A stretch of DNA of 64,000 bases from Anticarsia gemmatalis (Eukaryota > Arthropoda > Insecta > Lepidoptera > Erebidae): positions 737,001 through 801,000 of the forward strand of contig NC_134754.1 of the NCBI RefSeq assembly GCF_050436995.1, written 5' to 3'. The number at the start of each line of letters is the position of its first letter. Position 1 is the first letter of the stretch. The translations under genes and the position numbers were made by a program. Positions 33,061-45,234 of the stretch are shown here, one piece after another. The notes under the pieces were generated by a model. It did no database searches. It was given only the letters and a program-made list of their open reading frames with translations, and had not been told where the DNA came from.

Positions 33061-34304
33061 ATATGCATATGAATAGGATAATAATTAGTCTTCATATTGT
33101 AGTCTTTGTCACATAGATTTAGTTTTGCAATAGATTTTAACGATGTGATTATATCGAGATTACTTTCGTCTGATTATCTGATCAAGGATGAAGTGATTAG
33201 TGTGTCTTTTGTGTTAGTTTTTGTGCTATTAGTGTGATGTAGTCACGATGCAATTAAGATCGTAAGTTTAGTATATTGTATTAACTTGGCAATCGTCCTG
33301 CAAGGATAGATCCTTGAACAGTTTCTTTTATTTCGTCTGAAGTAGTATTTTTTGCTATTTGTTATTCTATAAAGTAGCAGTTAAAGAGATCTTCGCAATT
33401 TACATAAAAATAAAACGTTTGTAACAACTTATTTATTAAAAATGTCTACTATATTTGTTTCTGAAAATATGGTTGCAAATGTGATGTTTTTGATTATTTT
33501 ATAGATTTATTATTTTCTACTCATACTTCCATTTTTTTGTTAAATTTAATATCTGCATTATATAGACGACAAGTAAACCGCATTCATGAAAAAGCTGAAA
33601 AAGTGGCCAAGAAACCCGCATAAAAAATAACTAATGGGAATAGTATTTCGGCTGCACAAAATGTTGAAAGCCGCATAATATTTTGCGGTTAAGATATGAA
33701 ATAACCTTTACAATTCATATGCAGTGATGACAGTTATTTCGCGAACACGTTCAGAAACATTCGTCATACTCGAACTCTCACTTTCAAAACGTTTTGTATG
33801 CACATCTTGTTTGAGAGTTTGAGACATTCAGTTATTTAATAGAGAGATGATAATATTATGATTGATTTGCTTGCTTGAGTGTGTGCTTTCGTAAAATTTA
33901 TTTCAATAAAGTTTAGTTGAAAAATACATATGAATGAGATTTAACACTTCTTTCCTTCCAAAAAATCATTTTTGAAATTGGTTAAAAACGGGTGGTAGGA
34001 TGGCAAAAACGAATCTTGGTTATATTTAATTACAAAGCTTATGTTATCACAATACCTGTTTTATGCCAGAAATTGTATGCAATTGCAATTCGTTTCGGGT
34101 TTGTACTAAAAATATGAATAATGCATTAAGAAAGATAGACTTCGATTTAACTTAATATTATTTTGCTAATTTGCAATATAAAACTAAAGATAATATAACA
34201 TGCCGTATAGTAGAGGACCAAAAAATATTACTTATTTACCAACTAACAACAAGTTTAACTGCAAAAAAAGTGTAGTGTAGTGTGTGTTGGCGGTTGGAAA
34301 AATC
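33061..34304. other. Intronic AT-rich stretch, nothing firm
   Basis: A short frame near 33570-33628 encodes a K-rich peptide (HEKAEKVAKKPA) ending in a stop. It has no splice or homology support. Confidence 0.35.
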
Positions 34305-34480
34305 AAAATATGAGGGTGGATGGACATTCGTCCGCCTCATATACACGAAGTCCTGTCATCGCTGCTCCAGTCTGCCTGGGACCACGGCGAGTGCAACCTG
34401 CGCCGAAACGTTAGGCATTTTAAGGTAAAATGCGTGTTCGCGTTAATTCCCGTATTCTATTATACATTATTATGTATGAA
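34305..34480 (+). repeat. Dispersed moth repeat with GCGCCGAAACGTTAGG motif
   Basis: AGTCTGCCTGGGACCACGGC, GAGTGCAACCTGCGCCGAAA, CGTTAGGCATTTTAAGG and GTGTTCGCGTTAATTCCCGT follow the order of a repeat I recognise from other moths. GGTCGAAACGTCATGTCTTA at about 55646-55665 belongs to a similar type. Confidence 0.45.
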
Positions 34481-34885
34481 CTAGAATATGCTTTTTTACT
34501 TTATATCCTTTAAAAAAACTTAAGCAGAAAAGGGTGTGTATTTCGAGACACCACACAGGTGGCCAGATATGACCTTTTATCTCTAACCTCAAATATAATT
34601 GACATGGAAGTATCTATGCAGCCTAGGTACTATGTAAAATGCCTGCAGCTACAATTTGACTTAAATAACTAAATTATCCGGTAATGTCCGGTTATTGTAT
34701 TGGTTATTGTTCGTAATGGTGAACTGATTTACTTTAATACCGCTGGGAACAACCATAAATGATATAATGACCTAATACAGCCTCAAATAAGGAACTTAGA
34801 TTTTTAATCTGATAGGGATCGAAACAAGGATCGTCTTTTAGCGGCCCGTCATCATCATTATCATCATCAAAAACGTAGGAAAAAG

Positions 34886-34976
34886 AGACCCTTTGCTGGC
34901 CAAGTGTAGGATAGAGCCGTTGATTTCCTTCAAGACTGTTTATGGAATGTTTCATCGTGATGTTTTCCAACTCGAA
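34886..34976 (-). mobile_element. SINE family C fragment
   Basis: TGCTGGCCAAGTGTAGGATA and TTTCATCGTGATGTTTTCC on plus are complements of phrases in the 23905 copy (TTGGCCAGCGTGG, GGAAAACATCG). Confidence 0.45.
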
Positions 34977-35046
34977 CGATTAGATATGGTTATCACTACT
35001 CTTTTTTTTAAAGATTATTCACATACTAACATTCCAGACACGTTCA

Positions 35047-35277
35047 ATTGTGGGACCCGGCCGTCATTTTTAAAGATCTTTGACGGTCACTACTAGTAGT
35101 CAGAAGCTTGAAAGTCTGACAGGCATCTTACCGAGAGGTATCGTGTTATAACCTGGGTAACTGGGTTGTGGAGTTCCGATAGGGAACTATGTAAAATACT
35201 GGTGTTCAGCTGCAACCGATAAAACTGGAAGCCAGCTCCATTACAATCAAAAGAAAGGCTAGGTAGATGATGATTCA
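35047..35277 (+). mobile_element. LINE 3' tail, family GATGATG, copy
   Basis: ATTGTGGGACCCGGCCGTCA, GATCTTTGACGGTCACTAC, AGTCAGAAGCTTGAAAGTCT, AACCTGGGTAACTGGGTTGT and AAAGAAAGGCTAGGTAGATG end in GATGATG. Block order matches the copies at 6231 and 32145. Confidence 0.65.
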
Positions 35278-36798
35278 CGTACTAAAATTCATATGTAAAT
35301 CCTCACAAAACTCGTGAGTAAAACCCGAGAAAGTGTGAACTATTACTCCTAACATCGTGAGCGAGTTCATCGACCCCGCAGCAGATGATCTAGATTACAT
35401 ATCTAAAGTTCCTCAGACATTGTGAAATAAAACGTTATGCAAGGATCCACGACATAATCACCGTTATTGAGTTATCGTTACAATTGAACAGATATTGATA
35501 TCACGAAGTGAGATTACTAAGAAATTATAGATGTTATTATAATAATCCGTGGTCAAATTGGACTGTAGTTTGTTATTTCTTTTATATGAACTTTGTATCA
35601 AATCACACTCCTTTCTGCGCGTAATTTGTTTAAAAAAAGGTATAAAGAAGCTTTTCTAACACTTATTTATAGATGATATGGAATTGTTAAAAAGACGAGT
35701 AACTAACCAAACTATACAAAAAGAATGTATATGTAGAATTCGAATGCATTAATGCTGTGTTTGGGATTGTCAATTCGAATCGCACACGGAGAAAATATTT
35801 GTGTTTTCAAAAATTGTGGACTATTTCGATTTTATTTGTATTTTTCGTTCGTTGTTTGTGTTTGTCAAAGTCCCCGTTACAAACATAACTTTCAATGTTA
35901 GAGTATCGCAAAAAAAACGGTTTATACATTTATTGCGTGAGTGTGAAACTTTTTACGTGCCGACGTAACAAGTTAAAGATGAACAAAGCATCAAGATTTT
36001 TTATATTATTGTTTCAACACGCTTTTGTTGACTTTTTGCCTTCTTTTGTGTATTTTTATATTTTAATTATTCGATAGAACTGAATGTTGTTTCTTTGTTG
36101 TAGCATGGTGACTATCTTAACCACCACACTGCTATGGTCAAAGCTTAATTTCTAGTCCTGAAGATTATTTCTTGGTTCTTTGGATTCCATCGTTATTCTA
36201 GAGTATCTTTCTCAGTCCCTTTATGTATGTTTTAAAAACATATAAGTATCAACTTAAATTTGTCAGTTGTCTGACAGTCTAGTTTTTTTTTTGTTCCAGG
36301 TTTAATTCAATTCCATTCATGTTTTAAGTGATATTGCGTAATAAACATTCTCACAAAACTTTCTTTCTTCTCGTATAATAAAAATCACTGCAACTCATTA
36401 CTTCAATAGGAATCAATTAACTAATCAATAGAAAACCGAATACGTTTCAATTAAAAACCAATTCATGAATACCTTTTGTAACACTATCCCAAAAAGGATT
36501 GCCGATGTGAATTTCACCAATTAGCAACAATTGTTCCTTGTTCAAAGCAGTTAAGGTTTAAATTAGCTCGATACTGTTACATGTCAAAGGCAAATCATTT
36601 TGAAACGCGACTTGTGACATAAAGCTTTGTCTAATCATATAGTTCTTACAATTAGCCGTCACGAGCTTGTTTCGTAATAGCCTAATAGCCGATTGAGGTA
36701 AGAACAAAAACGGTTTTGTTTCTTATGTTATGTAATTTTGAAAGGACCGACCACCCTGTATTTGAGTGGGCCGAGTAAGAGGATAAACTATTAGTATT
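35278..36798. other. Intronic AT-rich stretch, nothing recognised
   Basis: A B-box-like CAATTCGAATCGCACACGG lies at about 35771-35789. No exon or complete repeat is supported. Confidence 0.4.
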
Positions 36799-36890
36799 TC
36801 CATATTAATATTATAAATACGAAAGTCTGTCTGTCTATTTGTTTCGCTTTCACGGCTACTAAAGTAAATTTAACGACCTTATGCAGTTTG
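36799..36890 (+). mobile_element. 5' end of an (AGAC)n-type Helitron
   Basis: TCCATATTAATATTATAAAT then ACGAAAGTCTGTCTGTC is the complement of the TTTATAATATTAGTATGGA end seen at 63543. The 3' CTAG end is not present nearby. Confidence 0.45.
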
Positions 36891-37211
36891 TATAAGACAG
36901 TAAAATAATCATTCGTTTTCTTAATAAGTAAGAATTATAATCAACAATCCACCGAATTATTTTAACAAAAAATAAAATCCTCTGAGTTAACTTTAAAACT
37001 GTGCATACCAACTTTATTAACGAAGACCTTAATCATTTCTTTAAACAACAAACGCATATTTTTGTTTCCTACACAAAAAAGTTTTACCACAAAAAATATT
37101 GAAGTACGTACATAGTTTTTACATTGTAATTTGTATGATAATCAGCATAAGTTCAGAGTGAGGCGCTACAAAAACTTGTCAATGAAAACGCTGAGACCTG
37201 CTAATTCATTC

Positions 37212-37557
37212 TGTGGCGCGGTCGGTAGTATATGCGACTGCGGTGCGAGAGGTCTCGGGTTCGAATCCTGGGTCGGGCCAAAAAGTCTTTTCTGAGATTT
37301 TCTGTTAAGAATTTCTTAGAGTTAGGAAGTTAGGAAGTTGAGGTCGAAGACCTCGGAGAGCATGTAAAGCCGTCGGTCCTGCGCCTGACCTCTCACTGGT
37401 CGTGTCGGTTATCCGTCCCACCAAACTATAAGAGTGATGGAATAGATAGTGTACCTGTGTATCGTGCACACACTTGGACACTATAAACAAAGTCCTGCAC
37501 AGATGGCCAGGTTCAATGAAACTGACCGCCGGAGCCGTATATCGGCTAGGAGGAGGA
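37212..37557 (+). mobile_element. tRNA-derived SINE, family B, best copy
   Basis: The head is TGGCGCGGTCGGTAGTATAT (A-box region) with TCGGGTTCGAATCCTGGGTC (B box) about 40 bp later. The body includes GGTCCTGCGCCTGACCTCTC, GGTCGTGTCGGTTATCCGTC, GTGCACACACTTGGACACTA and GGCTAGGAGGAGGA. It shares these blocks with 11950-12278 and 55860-56110. Confidence 0.8.
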
Positions 37558-37567
37558 CTAATAATTC

Positions 37568-37680
37568 ATTAATAATAATATTATACATATGAAAGTGTGT
37601 CTGTCTGTTTGTCTGTTACGCTTTTACGAATAAACTGCTGGACCTGTTCTAAGAAAACTTAGTATTTAGATGGTGACGCA
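37568..37680 (+). mobile_element. 5' end of an (AGAC)n-type Helitron, second copy
   Basis: AATAATATTATACATATGAA, AGTGTGTCTGTCTGTTTGTC and TAAACTGCTGGACCTGTTCT match the start of the family. It lies directly after SINE B. Confidence 0.4.
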
Positions 37681-37718
37681 CTTTAAAATATGTTCTTTTT
37701 TTCTTTCTATTTTACGCA

Positions 37719-37900
37719 AATTAAAATCGAATGGAGTTCTCTGGTCTCTGCTTACCCCAATGGAAAGAAGACGTGATTTTATGTATGTACTCGTATGTAT
37801 TTGACGCAAATTAAACGCGAAAGAAGTTATCTGGTAACTGCCTACCCTCGTGGAAAGATGGCGTGATTTTATGTATAGTATATATGTATGTATGTAAACG
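37719..37900 (+). repeat. Tandem pair of (ATGT)n-ended LINE tails
   Basis: Two blocks of about 90 bp each begin ACGCAAATTAAA, contain CTGGT(C/A)(T/A)CTGC(T/C)TACCC and TGGAAAGA, and end GGCGTGATTTTATGTAT or GACGTGATTTTATGTAT with an (ATGT) run. Confidence 0.5.
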
Positions 37901-38266
37901 TAAGTGGCGCGCGTTTATTTGTATTTACTAAAAGTGTCCGTCTGTTTGTTGGTGTCTTTATTACTCTTAAATTGCTAGATAGCTAAAGTTTATTTTCTTT
38001 AATAATAGACTAGCTGTGTTTTTAATAGTGGGTGTAACAAGGAAGACATCTTAATTACTAATCTGTAAGTGATGTAATGATGTTACAGAGATTTGGATAC
38101 GAATTAAAATGTTAGATGACAGTCTAAGATTTTAAAATGAGTGCTAGCACTAGATAACCCATTGTTATTTTCATTAATGTCAGTTTAAATTCTTATATAT
38201 TATCTTTATATAGGTTTATGGCTATTTAGATAAGAAATGAAGGGGGCTCCATTTAACTAATAATAA

Positions 38267-38379
38267 TCCTAATATATAAAATTCAATAAATGTCTCAGTA
38301 TGATTGTTTGTGTATATTTCTGTCATGTAGAAACAGCTGAATCTATTTGCCAACGAATTAGTTTTCCGCGGTCAACTAG
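38267..38379 (+). mobile_element. Mini Helitron-like element (113 bp)
   Basis: It begins A|TCCTAATATATAAAATTC and ends CCGCGGTCAACTAG|T. Both termini fit Helitron rules, but no other copy is present and the subterminal hairpin is minimal. Confidence 0.4.
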
Positions 38380-40513
38380 TATTAAATCTAAAAGTTGTTA
38401 CTTCAACCGGTCACATGTGACATGATCAGGAGAAAAGTTTTCTTACAAAAGGGATCTTATTATATTCATATACTTCTAAAAATGCTTACAAAATAACCAT
38501 TTTCAAGCTTACAAATATACCTACATCCTTGCAAATTGGTTGACCTAAAACATCACAAATACACTCAAGTTGAAATCCTAAGCAACATACCGTTGCAACG
38601 TCATTGAGTCTTCCTACGCGAATTGAAGCCAAAAAATCGAAAGTTCTCATTCACATAGAAGACCGTAGGAGTAGCTTTATTACTTCTCAATAGAATCTGA
38701 CTTGTGTAGAACAAAAGTGGGCTTTGCTTTCAATTAGTTTAGAAAATTAACAAAGACTGTTAATGGAGCAGTTTGTGTGTCGTGACGTCACGATGTGGAG
38801 CTTTGAAGTTGAATAGAACGCGTGCGAAGGATTAGCGACATTTTGTAAAGAAGCACGGAAGGTTTTAGGTCACTGTTTTAGCTACTAAACGAAACTAGAA
38901 TAAGTATAAATTTTACTATAATCATAAACACGAAAGTAACTTTCTCTATCGTAAACGTTAATTAAACTGCTGAAGCTGTTTAACTTTATTTTCGTCTATT
39001 AGTTAGAAAACTAAAAATACAGAAATGCCACATTTAAATTCTTTGTTAGCAAAATTGCGTTAATCATAGATTTACTCATACATTGTTCGTCGCAAATCGC
39101 AAAGTCATAACTAATTAGTCAAATCAGTGTCTAGTAATTTCCCCAAAAAAGCATTTTTAAGTGACATTTTAGAAATAGTTTTAAAAAAACAATTACAAAC
39201 GTTGACCGCGCGATTTAGGCCCTGTCATTAATGTCAAAGTAATTTAATCATCACGCGTTAGATGGCGTTAGTTTCTTCACACATTTCATCATAGTCATTA
39301 CAGGTCATAGGACAGTCTAACACTAAACTTATTATGACTAACAACTAGTAATTTTATCAATTATAAAAAAATATGTCGAGATATTATGAAATGTAAAGAT
39401 GTGCGTGATTACATGTCATTGGGACATGAATGACACGGTGACATTAAGTACAAAGTTTTGACGGATTTTGAAAACGATTTTGCAAGTATTTTGTGCTAAA
39501 ATATTTAATTGTTTGTTACAAAAGTGCTCATTAATTTTGATGATTATTTTTATGTTTCATTAGAACGTCATTTATCTAGACAAAAATAGCTAGACTATGT
39601 TTTGTAATAAAATCAAACTAGACTGACTCAACGAAAAAACACGACGTAAACGTTGTAGTAGCAAAACAAAATCTTCAAAACATTCTAGTTTATTGTTCAC
39701 ACATTTAAACTTAAAGCTGTGTGTGCTTATTTTGCTTATGAGTTTCCAAATGTTTAAAGATCCTCAAAAAACCGTGTAACGATTCATTTGTATGGTCGAA
39801 AGGCATTGCTTCATGCTGTAACAATATTTTAAGATAGTGAAGATATCTTGTTACTGACATGTTGTTGAAGTTAAATACACTTGTATCGGTTTCTAACTTA
39901 AAACTCGGAGATAAGATACCTTTTCTTTTATTCCATTGTAACAAAAGGCAAGCTTTCTGAACATATCAAGTCTGGAGACTTTCTTCTTTATCATTAAACT
40001 TCGTAAAACCTTTGAATGCTTTACTTTCTTAATGGCAATCAGATTTCATAATATACAGCCATAAAATCTGCTAGCATAATCTAGCATTGTCATATTATTA
40101 TCGCGGTCAAAAGTACTCATTTCCTTCGTAATATAACAATTCTATCAACAGTAATAACCATGAAAGATTCAAAACATATTTTATTACTACACAAATAGGA
40201 AGTTTCATATACTAGGAAATTCTTACACATATTCAGTTAACCGGTCACGGGTCAGTTATCGTGTTAACCGCGTAATTGGCGTGGCGTGTTAAAGGTTAAA
40301 CGTTAGTTAAGTTTAACGAGAGGTTATCTAAGAGAGTTCGACCTTGTTGTTGAAAAGTGTGTGGTGAATTTTAATGTGTCATCATTTGTTAATGTATGAA
40401 TTTTGATGTAAGATTGAACGTTGTTTTTACGATACAAGTGATTTCTTCTATATTGTATGCAATGGGCAATATATATACATATGATAATTTTAGTGTGTTT
40501 TCGACTTACAGTT
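38380..40513. other. Intronic AT-rich stretch, nothing recognised
   Basis: An open frame on the minus strand at 39711-39944 (77 codons) has no recognisable motif and no splice signals that would tie it to a gene. Confidence 0.4.
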
Positions 40514-40665
40514 TTTTTAACCCATTACTATCCCACTGCAGGGCCAGGGTCTCCTCCCAAACGAGGGGGAGGGGTTGAGTCCACCATGCTGGCCAAGTGT
40601 GGGTTCAAACCTGCGACCACTTGCGTGGGAGGCGCCAACTTAAACCACTCGGCTATACTATACTG
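40514..40665 (-). mobile_element. SINE family C with tRNA-like head
   Basis: On the minus strand, TAGCCGAGTGGTTTAAG (A box) and GGTTTGAACCC (B box) are followed by ACTTGGCCAGCATGGTGGAC, GGAGGAGACCCTGGCCCTGC, AGTGGGATAGTAATGGGTT and an A-run. The tail matches the SINE in esterase intron 2. Confidence 0.75.
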
Positions 40666-41217
40666 CTTTACTGACATGAATCTCCAAAATTGAAGAATCG
40701 TATAGAAGTAACGTAGGTATATTACTTTGGAAAACACAACATTTTCAGTCTGGAAATAATTAATATTTTCTATAACTTCGTAATTTTTGACCAAGTTAAC
40801 TGAAGGCTTTGTAAGAAGTATTCTAGCGAAATACCAAGGTTTTGAAGACAACATTTTCGCGGATTAACAACTTCAAATTCTTTCAAAATTATGTACTTGT
40901 TCTAGTAATCATTTCAATTGAAGGTTCACTTTTGAACACGAACATACATTAAGTTCCCACTTAAAATATCTATGAAAACATAATTGCGGGCAGATTCGGG
41001 CCGCTAACAATAGTTTATAAGCATCAATTTAGTAGTGCACGAGTTAAAATACTTAATTTTATGCTCTCAATTGCAAATCATGAGAGCCTTTAGGCCTTGT
41101 ACTGATTACTTTTATGCTGTGTAGTAAAAGCTATACGATGGAAAAGCTTCGTATGATACTCCTTATAATGGGGAAAACGTGACACAATTTCCATGACATT
41201 CAGTTCCTGTGTTGTTG

Positions 41218-41520
41218 CGCTCACCGTTCGGTAAACGATCTGTGGGTTAAGCAAACGTTAGCGCAGTCATTCTATGAATGGGTGACCGCATAGTGGTATT
41301 TGAACTGGGCGTCTCCGTGCTTCGGAGGGCACGTAAAACGTCGGTCCCGGTTGTTGTCAATTAAGATAACAGTCGTTAAGCCACGTCAAAGGCCTTTCGG
41401 GTGGCTTGAACAACTTTGACACTAGGTGACACCACTAACCATACGATAAGACAGAGTACCTGTGTATAGGTGCTCAGAGATCGATCCGCGCGGCTGTTTT
41501 TAAATAAATAAATATAAATT
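41218..41520 (+). mobile_element. 5S-rRNA-derived SINE (SINE3 type)
   Basis: CGATCTGTGGGTTAAGCAAA, TAGCGCAGTCATTCTATGAA and TGGGTGACCGCATAGTGGT follow the 5S rRNA internal control region (5S box A AGTTAAGCAAC, intermediate element, box C GGATGGGTGACCGC). A non-5S body then follows (CTCCGTGCTTCGGAGGGCAC, GTAAAACGTCGGTCCCGG, CGTTAAGCCACGTCAAAGGC), with an AAATAAATAAATA end. A decayed relative is at 13440-13590. Confidence 0.75.
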
Positions 41521-43848
41521 AATATATAATAACAGATCCTCACGGTCCATACACTACGATACCAACGTAGTGAACACACAACTTAATGCAGATAGGTACG
41601 CGAACATTGAAATGTCATTCTGTCTTAAGAATGTCCGACCAATCAGATTCATTCTAAAGACTTAATAAAGTTGTTTCAGAATTCTTGTTCTTTTTAATGA
41701 ATTGCTATAGAAGTGTATTGGTTAAGGTGAATCTAAACTTTTGTGTTTGCAGATAAAATTGTTATTCTAAAGGTTATTATTAATTTACGCAAAACCTTGT
41801 TCAGCCTTGCTATAATATTAGGTTTGTCTTAACCTGTAAATCTAAGGGGTGTATCTTTCCTATAAAGGAACTAAATCAATACTAAGTATACTATATTATA
41901 CCGTATCATAGATACAGTATGCTTGTTTTAGTATTATTTATAGTTGCCTGGTTAATTACATCAAAAGGTTAGATGCAAGTAGAAAGATCTGACCCAATAC
42001 TTCATATTTTCAAGTAGTTAAACGAAAATCCTCAGATCCAATCATGCCCAGAGAATCTACCTTAAGACGACAACAATTTCATCTACTATCTTTGCGCAAC
42101 TCTTTTACCTATTTCCAGTAATGAAAAAACAATATCAAATAATCCAGATTTTAGATTTTGAAAAGATCGCTTCAACACATTACATCGCTTGTCTTATACT
42201 ACAGCACGCATTTGCTACGTTCACAGAGCAAGCATTGCATAATGCGATAATCGTATAAATCCATTACAGTATTACGAGTGATAATTTAGAGGATGTGCAT
42301 ATACAGGCTGCAGGCGGTCGTGATCTTTGCTTAGATTTGATAACTGCCATTATGTGGAGCACGTAATGCCGGTAGAACTGTGTTGAACATAACGACAGAT
42401 GCCATGTCTTGGTGTAATATTGTGTGTATTGTGTGAGGTAGATATACCTCATGGATTTGCTTTGGTTGTAATAATCTAGGTTGGCAAAGGAGATCTTTTT
42501 AAGGTTAATTACTATACCTACCCATAACTACCATAACTAATACCCTTTGTCCCCGATCCATAAAAAGGTACTTGGCATTTTTTGATCTAAATAACATTTC
42601 TAGTTCTCAAGCGTAAGCATTTTTCTTTTCAATATATTTTACACTGACTCCAATTAACTTCAGACTATGCATTGCCCATAATTCTAAACTTAAAAAAATC
42701 TTTCAATGTCTATTTCTGGTTCAACTTGCAATAAAATATTTCTTCATTTCATTCATCAATTGAACCATGCGTACACAAAGTTCATAAATTTTGTCAAGCC
42801 TTACGAAAGTAACGTAATCAATATCATCTCGAATCAAATCGATACACAATCGTGACCAAGAAATTTGGAATCGATTCTCGTAATCGATACGGGTCATCTC
42901 TTTCCCGTGATGTTTTTTATAATATTGAAAATATTTAATCTTATTATGATAAAGTTCATCGAGTACTGAATTATATAAATCGTCTTTTGGAATTCGCGTG
43001 AGTGCTTCGTCACGTTTTGAATGTGCGGCATTCTTTGTGTGTTACTAACTGAATCATGGTACTGATTTTGGTGATGCATGCTTTAAGAACAGACTTAGTT
43101 ATAGCGCTAGGGAATATTAATCTATGTTAAAACTATATGCTACTCGAGTTAGTATGACTTTTTCTTTATATTTATCAAATAATATTATGTATAATTATGA
43201 ATGTCTGATAATAAATTGGTGGTATGTGCACGATCTTTACTAATAAAAGCTTTTTCTAACAGTAGGTGTTTCTTGGCACAAGCCTATGAGTTTACCGGAG
43301 AGATCACAAATAGTTTTAGCCTAAAACATTTTTTTACCACAAAAATCTAATTTGGTTCCTTCGAAATCCACTTTCAATGATATTGCCATACAAATCAGTT
43401 TCCAATAATGTGATCAAAGCCTACACCAGGATATATTATGTCATAGAATCACATGACTTCTGTCACATGACTTTAACAAAATGTTCTATAATACATGTTT
43501 GGGTGTCAAACACACCGCATTCATGAATAATTTATTAGTTTTTTGTTTGATGTCATTATTAGATTGTTCGTGATTGGGTATGTAGCTTACTAGACAAAGT
43601 TGAAAGTTCTCTCGTGACTTTGAGTGTTTTTTTTTAACTTGAACTTGTTTGGGATCATTTATTTTTTATGAGTACCTATATTTATTATACAAATTACTAT
43701 GATACCCAAAACATGTGGATTTTTAACGAATAAAGGGTTTTAGTGTAGCTTATAATTTTGGAGATTGATTGCAATAAATACATTTTATTGGAGGTAAAAA
43801 GAAAAGGCAAGTTACTTTTAAGATTTAGCTTCAAAAATATAGATAACT
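41521..43848. other. Intronic AT-rich stretch, nothing recognised
   Basis: No exon or repeat is supported on either strand. Confidence 0.4.
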
Positions 43849-44016
43849 TTCACCTGCGACTTTGTTCGCGTGAAAAGATTTTCCATGGTGAAAAGAATCC
43901 TTTATGTCGATCTAGTTTATAAACTATCTGTGTATCAAATTCATTAAAATCCGTTCAGCAGTTTTATCAAACATACATCCATCCTCTCAAATTTTAATTT
44001 ATAATATTGAGTTAGG
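43849..44016 (-). mobile_element. Helitron-like moth element (AAATCCGTTCAGCAGTTTT type)
   Basis: CACCTGCGACTTTGTTCGCG, CTATCTGTGTATCAAATTCA, TTAAAATCCGTTCAGCAGTT and TTATAATATTGAG are the landmarks of a common moth element. The CTAG terminus has been lost. Confidence 0.45.
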
Positions 44017-44119
44017 TTTACGTATACTCCAAAATTTTATAAAATAGGTAGTAATTAATTTGATTACGTAAATAAGTTCTTTTAAATATTAAACTCAACT
44101 ATTACGACAATAATAAAAA

Positions 44120-44180
44120 AGGCGATTAACGGTCCCTGTTACTACGATAGTCGATTGAGACGTTCCGGGTTCGACTTCCG
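44120..44180 (+). repeat. tRNA-like SINE remnant
   Basis: ACGATAGTCGATTGAGACGT and CCGGGTTCGACTTCCG resemble a SINE head with its B box. No tail is recognisable. Confidence 0.3.
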
Positions 44181-44954
44181 TCGGTTACATGTTTTACTAG
44201 CAGCCAGCTTACTACAGACTTAACAGTTTAACGGTGTATAAATTACTTAAATAAGGATATTACATAAAGATAACGTTACTGGTGTAAGTACTAGTAGTAA
44301 TGTCCAGTTGAACCAATGATTTTAATATTTTAATGTTCTAACAGTAATTTAGATAAAATTATCAGGGAGTTTAGTTTTAATTAATTTTAAAATTTTAGGT
44401 AGGAACAGTTGACTCAATTTATGTTTTTAGAAAAGAGTTTACTCTGTTCTAGATCGTTCCGGATTTATCTGTAAATGTACACTGAAGTCAATATACACGT
44501 AAGTCACGTAATGTGATTAGGATTTTTTTAATAATAGCAAAAGTTTAATAAGTAATTGTAAGTATACGATATTGTGAATTACAAGATATTGCAAAGGACT
44601 TACACAAACAACGGACTAAAATTACAACCAAACCTGTAATAAAGATCACACAGAAATAGAACAGGAATACACATAACCTATGTGGAAATCAGACTCACTA
44701 CCACTGAAGCCCTGTATACTACGGAGCCTACGGCCGTCGTCAAACATTATTAATACCTGTATTATATGTTTCCTATGACATAACACTTATCAATCCGTGG
44801 GTGTAATCGCCCGGTCCGTATTAGGAGTAACCAGTACGACAGTCATGGCGTCTCGTCTTCCTTGACCAAATACAGCCTTCACGGTCCCACTGTTTAAGTG
44901 TTTACGCATCATTAGAATACTGTTAATCAATTAGCATATAGGGTAATTAAGATA

Positions 44955-45046
44955 GTAGCGTGTATTAATGCCGTGGGTTTGATTCCCACTTGGGACAAGT
45001 AATATTTGGGTACGTGTTTCGCGTCAGGTGATAGTTTGCAAATTAT
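44955..45046 (+). mobile_element. SINE family A fragment
   Basis: GTGGGTTTGATTCCCACTTG, GGACAAGTAATATTTGGGTA and CGTGTTTCGCGTCAGGTG parallel the B-box and body start of the 4446 copy. Confidence 0.45.
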
Positions 45047-45049
45047 GTC

Positions 45050-45234
45050 ACATACTTATATTAAAAACTCCGTCTGTCTGTTACTCAATCACGCCTAAAT
45101 TACTAACCAATTTGTATGAAATTTGGTATGGAGATATTTTGATACCCGAGAAAGGACATACGCTACTTTTTACCCCGGGAAAATGAGGCATTTCCATCGG
45201 AAAATTCAGGTGGCAGACGAAGTCGTGGGTAAAA
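45050..45234 (+). mobile_element. (AGAC)n-type Helitron, decayed
   Basis: TTATATTAAAAACTCCGTCT, GTCTGTTACTC, TTTGTATGAAATTTGGTATG, ACTTTTTACCCCGGGAAAAT and GACGAAGTCGTGGGTAAAAG run in family order. The complement of the CCCGGG part appears in the chimeric element at 63110-63543. The terminal CTAG is missing. Confidence 0.5.

Noticed and set aside
33570..33628. K-rich short peptide frame (HEKAEKVAKKPA)
   Set aside because: Too short, and no homology or splice support.
39711..39944. 77-codon minus-strand frame with mixed composition
   Set aside because: No recognisable motif, no repeat match and no splice context. It cannot be separated from chance.
40528..40854. 108-codon minus-strand frame
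   Set aside because: Its C-terminal part is the tRNA-like head and body of SINE family C; the rest has no motif.
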